A DNA stretch of 64,000 nucleotides from Paenibacillus radicis (ex Xue et al. 2023). Lineage in GTDB: Bacteria; Bacillota; Bacilli; Paenibacillales; NBRC-103111. The translations under genes and the position numbers were made by a program. The stretch covers positions 248,001 through 312,000 of the forward strand of contig NZ_JANQBD010000004.1 of NCBI RefSeq assembly GCF_024722015.1. Reading direction: 5' to 3'. Of this stretch, positions 25,137 through 34,552 are shown piece after piece. How positions within the stretch are numbered: position 1 is the first letter of the stretch; every line of letters starts with the position of its first letter. Under the pieces are notes generated by a model, which saw only the letters and a list, made by a program, of their open reading frames with translations, was not told the origin of the DNA and did not search any database.

Positions 25137-26424
25137 AAATAAGCAAGCCTATCCGGTTAATGGAAGAGTGATTCTTCATATTGATATGAATGCCTTTTAT
25201 TGCTCGGTGCATGAGGCGGTGGAGCCTGAGCTTTACAAGGGGAAGCCGACAGCTGTTGCCGGTAGTGTGGAGCTGCGCAAAGGGATAATCGTCACATGCT
25301 CTTACGCTGCAAGGGCAAAGGGAATTAAGACGGGTATGCTGGTTGGGCAAGCGGTGAAAAAATGTCCTGAACTGATCCTCATTCGCCCGAATTTTGATTT
25401 GTACAGGCAATATTCACGTGCCTTTATGAATATTGTATATAACTACTCGCCAATGGTGGAAGCCATGTCGATCGATGAATGCTATGTGGATATAACAGGG
25501 TCCAAGCAATTCGGTACTCCACTGGAAATTGCTGAGCTTATCCAAAATCGTATTCGGAAGGAACTGCTGCTCCCCTGTTCGGTTGGAGTTGCTCCGAATA
25601 AGCTTTTGGCCAAAATGGCTTCCGATATGAAGAAGCCAAATGGGCTTACCGTCCTTCGAAAACGAGATGTGCCGCGGGTATTATGGGATCTACCCTGTGC
25701 TAATTTATACGGTATAGGGGGCAAAACAGCCGAAAAGCTAAAGCGTTTGAATATCCATACTTTAGGTCAGCTTGCCAAAGCAGAAGAGAAGCTGCTAAGA
25801 GAGCATTTCGGCGTGATGGGCGTTGTATTAAGACATTCAGCCAATGGCGAGGATGATTCACCTGTACATCCGGAGCGGGAACAAAGCAAATCGATTGGTC
25901 ATACTACAACACTTCCTATTAACTTTACCGATTTAGCTGATATTCGCAGAGTTTTTCTTAATTTGTCGGATCAGGTTGGCAGGCGTCTCCGCAAGCAAAT
26001 GTTGCTCGCCCAGACAATACAGATTACTATCCGAGATCCCGATATGAGGACGATCACACGTGCGGCGAAGCTGCAAACTCCAACTGAAAACCGTGAGGAC
26101 ATTTACAGCATGGCTTGTAAATTGTTTGAAGAGCATTGGTCCAAAGGCAAGCCGGTCCGGTTGCTTGGAATCACACTTCAGAATTTATTGGATAAAGCCG
26201 AGGCCGCAGTTCAATTGGATTTGTTCGATTATGAGAAGCAGCCTGTGAGGGAAAAGCTTAATAAAACATTGGATGCTCTTCGTGATAAATTCGGGGAAAG
26301 CGCGATATTGACAGCGGGTATGCTGGGAGACGATCCATCGTCACTCATACGCGATCACAAAGCGAGAGGTACATCGCTGCAGATGGATCATCTTAAGCTA
26401 AATCGGTTGGAGGATGAGAAGTAA
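25126..26424 (+). CDS. dinB: DNA polymerase IV (Y family)
   Basis: A 432-residue translesion polymerase. It has the Y-family catalytic motifs VILHIDMNAFYCSVHEAV (first metal Asp), SYAARAKGIKTGM, MSIDECYVDITG (Asp-Glu pair), SVGVAPNKLLAKMASDMKKP and the helix-hairpin-helix LYGIGGKTAEKL. The little-finger domain follows from ~245. The C terminus has the beta-clamp-like QLDLFDYEKQ. Its own ribosome binding site is poor; the leader ORF may drive its translation. The mobB gene begins 3 bp after its stop. Confidence 0.93.
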   Translation: MNIENKQAYPVNGRVILHIDMNAFYCSVHEAVEPELYKGKPTAVAGSVELRKGIIVTCSYAARAKGIKTGMLVGQAVKKCPELILIRPNFDLYRQYSRAFMNIVYNYSPMVEAMSIDECYVDITGSKQFGTPLEIAELIQNRIRKELLLPCSVGVAPNKLLAKMASDMKKPNGLTVLRKRDVPRVLWDLPCANLYGIGGKTAEKLKRLNIHTLGQLAKAEEKLLREHFGVMGVVLRHSANGEDDSPVHPEREQSKSIGHTTTLPINFTDLADIRRVFLNLSDQVGRRLRKQMLLAQTIQITIRDPDMRTITRAAKLQTPTENREDIYSMACKLFEEHWSKGKPVRLLGITLQNLLDKAEAAVQLDLFDYEKQPVREKLNKTLDALRDKFGESAILTAGMLGDDPSSLIRDHKARGTSLQMDHLKLNRLEDEK

Positions 26425-26427
26425 GCA

Positions 26428-26934
26428 ATGACGAGTGTGATTGGGTTCACGGGATTTTCAAATAGTGGGAAGACGACTCTGATTTCAAAGTTAGTAGCCC
26501 ATTTTACCAATTCCGGACTGAAAGTAGCAGTGATTAAGCACGATGCTCATGGGCATTATAAAGAGGCTGAGGGAACAGATTCCACCCATTACCGGCAGGC
26601 GGGGGCTGCTGCAACAGTAGTTGTATCACCCACTTCCTATATGGCATTCCGGCGGGAAGCTGTGGATCTCGAACAAATTGTGGAAATGCTGCAAGCTCAA
26701 AGCTATGAGCTCATATTAGTAGAAGGCTTCAAAAATGGAACCCATGATAAAATTGCTTTATTCCTTAATGAAGAACAGGCTGAAATTTTTGAAAGCTTAT
26801 CTCAAGCTCCAGCAGCTGCCGCATCGTTGGAATCACTAAAAGAGCTAGCACCTGCAACGATTCCTTTTTTTAATATAGACGATATAAGCGGAATTGCGGC
26901 ATGGATAGAAGTTCATATGAAGAATACTATTTGA
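26428..26934 (+). CDS. mobB: Molybdopterin-guanine dinucleotide biosynthesis protein B
   Basis: A 168-residue P-loop GTPase-like protein that assists attachment of GMP to molybdopterin. Walker A is GFSNSGKTTLISKL (residues 7-20), the conserved KHDAHGHYKEAEGTDSTHYRQAGA lies near residue 33, and LVEGFKN fits the family. GGATGAGAAG upstream lies within the dinB end, so translation is probably coupled. No other cofactor genes are near, which is unusual, since mobB normally sits with moeA, mobA or moaE. Confidence 0.9.
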   Translation: MTSVIGFTGFSNSGKTTLISKLVAHFTNSGLKVAVIKHDAHGHYKEAEGTDSTHYRQAGAAATVVVSPTSYMAFRREAVDLEQIVEMLQAQSYELILVEGFKNGTHDKIALFLNEEQAEIFESLSQAPAAAASLESLKELAPATIPFFNIDDISGIAAWIEVHMKNTI

Positions 26935-26968
26935 ACTTTCTCTTGTTTTATATTATATTTTAGGATGA

Positions 26969-27229
<261 letters not shown>

Positions 27230-27240
27230 TAATTGATTCG

Positions 27241-27296
27241 ACAAAAAGCCTTTTTTTCTGGGGAATTATTCCTAGGAAAAAGGGCTTTTTTTGTTA
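27241..27296 (+). terminator. Terminator of the ferredoxin gene
   Basis: ACAAAAAGCC pairs with GGGCTTTTTTTGT around a ~30-base loop that holds a second hairpin; a T-run follows. Confidence 0.75.
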
Positions 27297-27373
27297 AATT
27301 TCGTAGAAATTCCATGTATTTGGATGGGTTTTATGATAAGATTATGTACGAAACTTTGGGTTGGAGGGATTAG

Positions 27374-29206
27374 ATGAGAAAAAATGTCAGTAAAACGGCA
27401 ATAATTGTAACCGGAAATACAATAGTGGTCCTCATTTGTTTGATTTTTCTTACTTTTGGACTATGGAAAGTGCTCTCCGACCAAGTATTCGACATTAATA
27501 TGAAACAATCCATGACTGGAGCACCACATGGTGATATCCTTGTCATCGGTATTGATGCGGAATCAATTAAAGCGGTCGGTCCCTATCCTTGGGATCGTAA
27601 AGTATATGCTCAGTTGATCAATCAATTGGAAAAGGCTGGAGCCAGAGTTATCGGGTTCGATATTGAGCTTTACACGGAAAGCAATAACCCGGAGAGCGAT
27701 AAGTTGCTTGGTGAGGAGATTGCTAAGTATAAAAACATCATCTTTCCTTCCCATGCCGAATTAGAAAATGAATTTGCCCGTTCAACTAAAGTTAAAGAGG
27801 GCGAATTGATCATGGCGCAGAGAGTGCAAAATCCAATTCCCGCCATTAACAAGTCTATGAACAAAGCGCATATTAACGCGGCTTTTGATACGGATGGCGT
27901 AATTCGTTTTAACTGGCTACAGATCAATACGCCAGAAGGTATATTGCCTTCAATGGGACTTGCCATGGCTCAATTAGCCGGTGCAGATGTAAGTAAATAT
28001 GTGAATATGCCAGTGCAGCAAAACAGTCCGAAATCCCAGTTGACCATCAAGTGGGACGGTGTGGAGAAAGATTTTGAAACCATTCCTTTTTCTGAAGTGT
28101 ACAAGGGGAAAATTCCGGCGGGTACCTTCAAGGACCGGATCATATTGGTAGGATATACAGCGCCTGGCTCAGATGAAGGGATTACACCGGTTGAACGCCA
28201 CATGCATCTGGTTTATGCCCATGCCAATATTTTGAATCAGATCCTGAATCAGAAAATTATTACCCCTGTCAGCGGCTCTTGGACCGTCGCATTGGCAGCG
28301 TTGATGATTTTGTTATTCGGTTTCTTAACATGGAGATTAAAAGCAATTTCCGGTATTATTCTGGTCTTTTCCGTTTCAATAGGTCTCATGATAGTACAAT
28401 ACCTAACATTTGCTTATAGCGATTTTTACTTGGATTCAGTAGGGGCTGTTTTGAGCGGCCTAGTCTCCTATTTAGGGAACATAGCAATGAAGACCTATTT
28501 TGAAACGAAGCAAAAGAACTACATAACCAAGCAATTTGGACGATATATTTCTCCTGATTTGGTCAAAGAGATTGCTAGCAGCGATTCGGAAATCCAGTTA
28601 GGCGGTATCAAAAGAGAGTTAACGCTGCTGTTCCTGGATGTTAGTGGATTTACACCGCTATCGGAGAAGCTTAAACCGGAGGAAGTCGTTGATTTCTTGA
28701 ATATGATGTTCAATTTAATTACAGAGAGAGCACTTGAGAATCATGGCACAATCGACAAGTTTATCGGTGATGCAGCCATGATCCTGTACAATGCTCCACT
28801 GGATGTGCCTAACCATGCTTTCTATGCCGTAAAGACAGGCCATGAAATACAAAAAGGGATGGAGCAGGTTCGTGCTGATGTCGAGGCTAAATATGGCATC
28901 AATCTTAGTATAAGAATTGGTATCAATACAGGAGATGTAGTTGTAGGAAATATTGGTTCTTATTTGCGGGTGGATTATACGGCCATTGGAGACAATGTCA
29001 ACACAGCAGCAAGGATCGAATCGACAGCCAGTCCGAATCAAGTTTGGGTATCTGAATCCACCTATGAGCAGACAAAGGATTATATCGAATATAACTTTGC
29101 CGGTGAGAAGCTGATGAAGGGGAAAAGCTCGGCTTTGAAGCTTTTTGAAGTGGTAAGCATAAAGGGTACTCCGGCAGAGGGAGGGAAAGCGGGGAAAGCC
29201 TCGTAA
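27374..29206 (+). CDS. CHASE2-domain class III adenylate/guanylate cyclase
   Basis: A 610-residue membrane sensor. Residues 12-34 are a membrane helix, ~40-295 the extracytoplasmic CHASE2 domain (GDILVIGIDAESIKAVGPYPWDR, FKDRIILVG), then three membrane helices to ~370, and the cyclase domain ~410-590. Catalytic residues look complete: Asp422 (LFLDVSGFT) and Asp466 (KFIGDAAM) for metal, Lys462 and Thr536 suggest adenine choice, Asn543 and Arg547 in DNVNTAARIE for the transition state. GGAGGG lies 7 bases before the ATG. It leads a one-directional cluster with FecR, NHL and HD-GYP genes. The ligand is unknown. Confidence 0.9.
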   Translation: MRKNVSKTAIIVTGNTIVVLICLIFLTFGLWKVLSDQVFDINMKQSMTGAPHGDILVIGIDAESIKAVGPYPWDRKVYAQLINQLEKAGARVIGFDIELYTESNNPESDKLLGEEIAKYKNIIFPSHAELENEFARSTKVKEGELIMAQRVQNPIPAINKSMNKAHINAAFDTDGVIRFNWLQINTPEGILPSMGLAMAQLAGADVSKYVNMPVQQNSPKSQLTIKWDGVEKDFETIPFSEVYKGKIPAGTFKDRIILVGYTAPGSDEGITPVERHMHLVYAHANILNQILNQKIITPVSGSWTVALAALMILLFGFLTWRLKAISGIILVFSVSIGLMIVQYLTFAYSDFYLDSVGAVLSGLVSYLGNIAMKTYFETKQKNYITKQFGRYISPDLVKEIASSDSEIQLGGIKRELTLLFLDVSGFTPLSEKLKPEEVVDFLNMMFNLITERALENHGTIDKFIGDAAMILYNAPLDVPNHAFYAVKTGHEIQKGMEQVRADVEAKYGINLSIRIGINTGDVVVGNIGSYLRVDYTAIGDNVNTAARIESTASPNQVWVSESTYEQTKDYIEYNFAGEKLMKGKSSALKLFEVVSIKGTPAEGGKAGKAS

Positions 29207-29306
29207 TGTGTCAAATTTTGCATTGCTAATTAAAAAATATCAAATTACAATTAATAGAGTGAGTTAGTTCGTAAAAAAGATTGATAGAGATGAGAGGAGA
29301 TTTAAT

Positions 29307-31940
29307 GTGGGACATTCAAAGCGGATGAGGATGGGTGAAAAGAAATCATTTTTGTCGCTATTTGTTGCATTTTGCATGGTGTTTTCATTGTTATCAACAG
29401 CACTAGCCAAGCCAGCAGAAGCAAAATCAACTCGAGCTGCAATAATAGTTGCTGCTAATGGCACCGTTAGCGTCAAAAAGGCAGGAGGCTCCAAATCATA
29501 CACAGCCTACAAAGATATGAGCTTAAACGAAGGCGATGTCATTATTACTGGAGCAAGCTCCTCGGCAGTATTAAAAATTGCCGACCACGAAGACGAGATT
29601 ACGATAAGCGAGAATGCGGAAATCAGCATTGCGGAGCTGTCTGAACAAGGGGCCGGGAAAACGTCCAAAATAAAGTCATGGGCAGGCTCATTGTGGGTTA
29701 AGGTTAAATCCCTGGTTAGCTCGGAGGATGAATTTGAAGTTGAGACTCCAACAGCTGTCATGGGTGTTCGTGGAACGCAATTAGGCGTATCGATTAATCC
29801 GGAAACTGGAATTATGACCGTGTTTCTGGCGGCAGGAAAGATTGATGCATCAACAACTACAAACAATGGGCAAGATGGCACCCAGCAAACGACTAACACG
29901 ATCTTGCTGCCATCCCAACAGTTAAATCTTGACAGCAGGGATGAAGTTAAGGATTTGGATTTTAAAGTCGATATTATTGACATTAATACCTTTGTACAGA
30001 CAGCATCCCCGGAAGTCATTAAAGCTCTTATTCTTAATAAATCTCTTATAGATCAAGAAAATCAACAATTTATTGCTGCTAAGAAAAAAGAGATTGAAGA
30101 GAACGGTAATTCCAATACAGGTGAATCTTCACTGACGATCAAGGATACGGCAGAGCTGGATAAAGTCGCTAAAAACTTGGATAACCTTATTGGAAATATT
30201 GCCTTAGCTGCATTGGCGCAAAATAAAATTACTCCGGATGCAATGAAGGCTATCATTTCGGATGCCAACAACCAAATTAATGATGCAACTAAAAAGCTGG
30301 ATTTAGATAAAGTAGCGCCTTTGGATAAGACTGCGGGTGTAGACTCTGAGAAAGAAAAATTAAAAAAAGCGGAGCTTGAAAAATTAAATGCAAAAAAGCA
30401 AGCTGAGTTAGAAGCGAGGCTAAAGCTTGAAAAGGAAAAGTTGGAAAAATTAAAAGCGATCTTAGAAAGTATGGAAAAAGAAAAAAAACGAATTGAAGAA
30501 GAAAATAAAAAAGCAATTGAAGAAGCTAAACAAAAAGCGGAAGCTGAATACACAAGCAAGCAGGCTGAGAAGGAGAACTCCTCGAGCAATGAAACAACCA
30601 CAACAACGCCAAGTAGTCCGTCACCTTCACCAGGTGGCAGTTCATCCAGGCCGAGCAATACTGTAGTACAGCCGCCTGTACTAATTAGTCCAACGGCTGT
30701 AACAACGAATACAACAGGAAGTGTTGAAGTAAAGCTAACGGCGGCAGCAAACTACAACATCCAAATCCTGAATGGTGAAACCATTGTGTCTACTCTTGGC
30801 GGTAAAGGAGATGCGCAAACAATATTCGCGTTACCTCTTCCAAATGGAGTCTATAATTTAACGGCTCGTGCAGAATTTGGAGGCAGATATAGTACATTGG
30901 TTGCTATTCCGACAGTTACCGTTCAAATAGCGGATAATATTGTACAGCCGCCCGCACTGGTTAGTCCAACGGCTGTAACAACGAATACAACAGGAAGTGT
31001 TGAAGTAAAGCTAACGGCGGCAGCAAACTACAACATCCAAATCCTGAATGGTGAAACCATTGTGTCTACTCTTGGCGGTAAAGGAGATGCGCAAACAATA
31101 TTCGCGTTACCTCTTCCAAATGGAGTCTATAATTTAACGGCTCGTGCAGAATTTGGAGGCAGATATAGTACATTGGTTGCTATTCCGACAGTTACCGTTC
31201 AAATAGCGGATAATATTGTGCAGCCGCCCGCACTGGTTAGTCCGACAGCAGTAACAACCAATACAACAGGAAATGTTGAAGTAAAGCTAACGGCGGCAGC
31301 AAACTCCAACATCCAAATTCTGAATGGTGAAACCATTGTATCTACTCTTGTGGGCAAAGGGGATGCACCTTCCGTATTCACTTTAACTCTACCTGATGGA
31401 GTCTATAATTTGACGGCACGTGCTGAAATTGGAGGCAGGCTCAGTGCATCCATTACTATTCCGACCATTACTGTTCAAATAACGGATATTACGTTAACTC
31501 AGGTAAGCAAAGATGCCAATACCGTTACATTGCAATTGTCTATGAAAAATTTCTTGTCGGATAAGGAGTTTTATGCGATTCAAGCTCATCTGGTATATAA
31601 CAACACATTAAGCTACAAAGGCCCAATAGAGCTTGAAGACGTACCGAATACCGTATTTGACGGGGCGGATAAATCAGCAGAAACATTGAAGCAGCATAAT
31701 GTAAGTACGCAATCAGAATTGGTCTATGCAGCTTCTCAGTTTGAAGCAACTAATTCAACAGCAGAGGTTAAAAATATTACAGTAGTTGGGACAAAGGCTT
31801 TGGTTTCAATTCCATTAACCTTCTCTCCCAATGCAACGGGTCCAACGAATGTAGATCTTATTTATGTCAAGGTTGTTAATAAGAACGGTGCTACTGTTGC
31901 GGAGTTTACAACTCCCAAATCGATTACAGTAACTAAGTAG
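29307..31940 (+). CDS. Exported FecR-domain protein with tandem Ig-like repeats
   Basis: An 877-residue secreted protein. A signal peptide ends around residue 38 (LLSTALAKPAEAKS). Residues ~70-190 form a FecR domain (SGWVKVKSL-like strand region, TPTAVMGVRGTQLGVSI). A long charged coiled coil (~340-425, KEKLKKAELEKLNAKK) and a Ser/Pro/Thr linker follow. Three 92-residue Ig-like repeats (~453-729) are next. A C-terminal ~145-residue domain (LTQVSKDANTVTLQLSMKN) resembles cohesin-type domains. The GTG start is 6 bases after AGAGGAGA; the overlapping ATG is out of frame. It lies 100 bp behind the CHASE2 cyclase, a pairing that suggests the cyclase senses or regulates envelope structure. Confidence 0.82.
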   Translation: MGHSKRMRMGEKKSFLSLFVAFCMVFSLLSTALAKPAEAKSTRAAIIVAANGTVSVKKAGGSKSYTAYKDMSLNEGDVIITGASSSAVLKIADHEDEITISENAEISIAELSEQGAGKTSKIKSWAGSLWVKVKSLVSSEDEFEVETPTAVMGVRGTQLGVSINPETGIMTVFLAAGKIDASTTTNNGQDGTQQTTNTILLPSQQLNLDSRDEVKDLDFKVDIIDINTFVQTASPEVIKALILNKSLIDQENQQFIAAKKKEIEENGNSNTGESSLTIKDTAELDKVAKNLDNLIGNIALAALAQNKITPDAMKAIISDANNQINDATKKLDLDKVAPLDKTAGVDSEKEKLKKAELEKLNAKKQAELEARLKLEKEKLEKLKAILESMEKEKKRIEEENKKAIEEAKQKAEAEYTSKQAEKENSSSNETTTTTPSSPSPSPGGSSSRPSNTVVQPPVLISPTAVTTNTTGSVEVKLTAAANYNIQILNGETIVSTLGGKGDAQTIFALPLPNGVYNLTARAEFGGRYSTLVAIPTVTVQIADNIVQPPALVSPTAVTTNTTGSVEVKLTAAANYNIQILNGETIVSTLGGKGDAQTIFALPLPNGVYNLTARAEFGGRYSTLVAIPTVTVQIADNIVQPPALVSPTAVTTNTTGNVEVKLTAAANSNIQILNGETIVSTLVGKGDAPSVFTLTLPDGVYNLTARAEIGGRLSASITIPTITVQITDITLTQVSKDANTVTLQLSMKNFLSDKEFYAIQAHLVYNNTLSYKGPIELEDVPNTVFDGADKSAETLKQHNVSTQSELVYAASQFEATNSTAEVKNITVVGTKALVSIPLTFSPNATGPTNVDLIYVKVVNKNGATVAEFTTPKSITVTK
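30666..31493 (+). repeat. Three tandem 276-bp repeats inside the FecR gene
   Basis: Units start at 30666, 30942 and 31218, exactly 276 bp apart. The first two are almost identical at the DNA level for ~245 bp, while the third has drifted. Each encodes one 92-residue Ig-like domain beginning VQPPxLxSPTAVTTNTTG. Confidence 0.95.
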
Positions 31941-31965
31941 GGTATGATTCGGGAAGGGGAACCAT

Positions 31966-33564
31966 ATGAAAAAAGTAAGTAAGCTCGTTGCTCTGAGCCT
32001 TATAGTATCTGTACTGATGAGCAGTACGACAGCATGGGGAGCATCATTATCCTCAGATAGCGTTAAGGGAAGCAATGACCAGATATTAACTGATGTCAAA
32101 ACAGTAGCAGGAATCGGTGATTTCGGCGCAGAGAACGGGGCCGCTTTGTCATCATCATTCCGAAGCCCGTCCAGTATCGTTGTGTTGCCTAACGGTGCTC
32201 AGCTTGTTGCTGACACTCGCAATCATTTGCTGCGTTTGGTCAAGGACAATCAAGTAACCACCTACGCCGGTCTTAGTTTGAAAAAAGATATTAAAGGTTT
32301 TCCTGAAGGTGGAAGATATGATGGTAGTACGGATGCATCATTTTTCCAAAACCCTGCTGGCCTTGCGATTGACAGTCAAGGAAACATCATCGTTGCTGAT
32401 GCGGCGAACCATGCAATCCGTAAAATTACACCTTCCGGTCAGGTAACAACTATTGCCGGTAACGGCTTAATCGGAATGAAGGATGCTGCAGGGATGGAGG
32501 CTAGCTTCTACAATCCTTCTGATGTAGCTGTTGCAGCAAATGGAACTGTTTATGTTGCCGATACTTTGAATCATTTGATTCGCAGTATTAGTCCAACCGG
32601 GCAGGTTAAGACATTAAATTCCTTGTCAGGGAGACTCATTGAGGTTACGCCTGGACAAGTGATTCAATCCGGTGATTTTGCGGACGGTGCCCTGGCATCT
32701 GCTAAGTTTAACGAACCTACAGGGCTTGCTTTGGACAGCAAAGGAAACCTGTATGTAAGTGACACAGGGAATCAAAGAATCCGATATATCGATTTGCAGA
32801 ATAACATGGTAACGACGGTGGCGGGCAGCAGCTTAAATGATGCCAAAACGGGTTTGTATGGAAAGTCAGATCTATATGCTGCCGGTGATTATGCCGATGG
32901 ACCTGCTAATAAAGCTTTGTTTAACTCTCCTCAAGGTATCGCAGTAACGGATGAAGGCGGACTTCTAATTGCAGATAGCCATAATCATTCGATTCGCTAT
33001 CTACTGAACGGTCAAGTGTCCACCATTGCAGGAGCTGCAAATCTTCGTGGAGGAGAAGCGGATGGAGGAGATCGCAGCGCTCAGTTAAGAAATCCTTCCG
33101 ACGTAGCCGTGCAACAGGATGGAAGTATCCTTGTGGCAGATTCTGGTAATAATAAGATTCGAAAGATAAGTCTCTATAAACTGCCAGCCAATCTTCCAAA
33201 GGATAATGAAGTGAAGGTGGCTTACGGCTCGCAATTGATTGAATTTAATGTGAAGCCTGAAATTAAAGACGGCAGAACGATGGTTCCGGTCAGAGCGATT
33301 ACAGAAACATTGGGCTACAAAGTAACCTTTAATGAAGCAGCACGCAGTGTTCAGCTGTCAAAAGACGGGGTTGCCATTGAATTGTATATCGATAAAACAG
33401 GTATTAAAAAAACAGTAGAAGGAAAAGATGCAGTTATGAAGGAAACCGATGCTGCACCTTACATTAAGGACGATACTACATTTGTTCCCGTTCGTTTCTT
33501 CGCTGAACAAATCGGATTGAATGTCCAGTGGTATGAGGCCGCAAGGACTGCTATTCTTCGTTAA
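31966..33564 (+). CDS. Exported NHL-repeat protein with copper-amine-oxidase-N (stalk) domain
   Basis: A 532-residue secreted protein with a signal peptide to about residue 26 (STTAWGAS). Residues ~45-400 form a beta-propeller of about six NHL units, each with a phrase such as FRSPSSIVVLPNG, NPAGLAIDSQGNIIVADAANHAIRKI (in parts) and FNSPQGIAVTDEGG. The C-terminal ~120 residues are the copper amine oxidase N-like domain common in Paenibacillus wall proteins (VKPEIKDGRTMVPVRAI and TFVPVRFFAEQIG). GGAAGGGG lies 8 bases before the ATG. It follows the FecR gene by 26 bp, so both are in one transcript. Its role is probably surface binding; no enzyme motif was seen. Confidence 0.88.
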   Translation: MKKVSKLVALSLIVSVLMSSTTAWGASLSSDSVKGSNDQILTDVKTVAGIGDFGAENGAALSSSFRSPSSIVVLPNGAQLVADTRNHLLRLVKDNQVTTYAGLSLKKDIKGFPEGGRYDGSTDASFFQNPAGLAIDSQGNIIVADAANHAIRKITPSGQVTTIAGNGLIGMKDAAGMEASFYNPSDVAVAANGTVYVADTLNHLIRSISPTGQVKTLNSLSGRLIEVTPGQVIQSGDFADGALASAKFNEPTGLALDSKGNLYVSDTGNQRIRYIDLQNNMVTTVAGSSLNDAKTGLYGKSDLYAAGDYADGPANKALFNSPQGIAVTDEGGLLIADSHNHSIRYLLNGQVSTIAGAANLRGGEADGGDRSAQLRNPSDVAVQQDGSILVADSGNNKIRKISLYKLPANLPKDNEVKVAYGSQLIEFNVKPEIKDGRTMVPVRAITETLGYKVTFNEAARSVQLSKDGVAIELYIDKTGIKKTVEGKDAVMKETDAAPYIKDDTTFVPVRFFAEQIGLNVQWYEAARTAILR

Positions 33565-33701
33565 TAAACGTCTATAGCTGTATGAGGTTTCGTTATTGAA
33601 AGACCTATAATGTTGGATAGCAGAAGGTTCTGCTCTTCACATCATAGGTCTTTTGGATTATGATAGAAGTCAAAAGCCCACTAGGTTGGAGGCGGGATCG
33701 A

Positions 33702-34439
33702 ATGTCCAGTATGCAAGAGCTGCAGAATCGAGTGGAAGAATTGGAGAAGCGGAATAAGGAGCTCTCACTATTACTGGAATCGACGGATGAGTTGAAGAAG
33801 GGTATGACTGAAATCAATGATCCTTTTTCAATTAGCGTTATTCATTCGCTAGTATTAGCTCTGGATTCCCGCGATCCTTATACGGCAGGTCATTCTTCTA
33901 GAGTGGGGCTATATTCTTTATGGGTCGCGAGGGAATTGGGAATATCGGAAATTGAATGCAAGCATTTCTACAGGGCTGCCTTGATGCATGACATTGGTAA
34001 AATTGGTGTTCCGGATCGGGTGCTGCTAAAAGCCGATAGCCTGAATGAAGAGGAATTCCAGATTATGATTTCCCATACAACCATCGGTGCCCGAATATTA
34101 TCCAAGATGCAGCCGGAAGAACGGATGATTCAAGCGACTGAGGTTGCGATGTATCACCATGAGAAGATGGATGGATCCGGTTACCCGGAAGGGCTGCAAG
34201 GAGAGGAAATACCGTTTTATGCCAGGATAGTCGCTGTGTCAGATGCTTTTGACGCTATGACTACAGATCGTCCTTATGCCAAGGGAAGAAGCTACAAGGA
34301 TGGAGTAAATGAAATTATTCGGTGCAAAGGAACGCATTTTGATCCCCAGGTTGTAAAGGCCTTCGAAACCGTTATGCACACACGAAATTATTTAAAGGAT
34401 GAGTTTGAAGTAAGACCCTTTGTTGCACCGGTGGAATAA
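33702..34439 (+). CDS. HD-GYP c-di-GMP phosphodiesterase
   Basis: A 245-residue cytoplasmic protein. It starts with a coiled coil (MQELQNRVEELEKRNKELS, residues 3-25), then an HD-GYP domain. Metal and signature residues are present: LMHDIGKIGVPDRVL, HTTIGARIL, YHHEKMDGSGYPEGLQGEEIP (HD, GYP) and AVSDAFDAMTTDRPY. It should hydrolyse cyclic di-GMP. No receiver or membrane domain is attached. The ATG at 33702 is 9 bases after GGAGG; an upstream in-frame start is not believed. Fourth gene of the cyclase cluster, 138 bp behind the NHL gene, ended by a terminator. Confidence 0.92.
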   Translation: MSSMQELQNRVEELEKRNKELSLLLESTDELKKGMTEINDPFSISVIHSLVLALDSRDPYTAGHSSRVGLYSLWVARELGISEIECKHFYRAALMHDIGKIGVPDRVLLKADSLNEEEFQIMISHTTIGARILSKMQPEERMIQATEVAMYHHEKMDGSGYPEGLQGEEIPFYARIVAVSDAFDAMTTDRPYAKGRSYKDGVNEIIRCKGTHFDPQVVKAFETVMHTRNYLKDEFEVRPFVAPVE

Positions 34440-34473
34440 GTTTTTTAGTTGAATACATGTTAAAATTTTTTTT

Positions 34474-34508
34474 GCACCAGGTCCCTTGATACCGTGGTGT
34501 TTTTTTCT
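34474..34508 (+). terminator. Terminator of the HD-GYP gene
   Basis: CACCAGGT / ACCGTGGTG stem with one bulged base, followed by seven T. Confidence 0.75.
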
Positions 34509-34552
34509 GCCCTAAAAAATTTTGAAAAAGAAGCCGATAGTAAGAGGTAAGG

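Noticed and set aside
30062-30658. 198-codon ORF antisense to the FecR gene
   Set aside because: Shadow of the Lys/Glu-rich coiled-coil region on the other strand.
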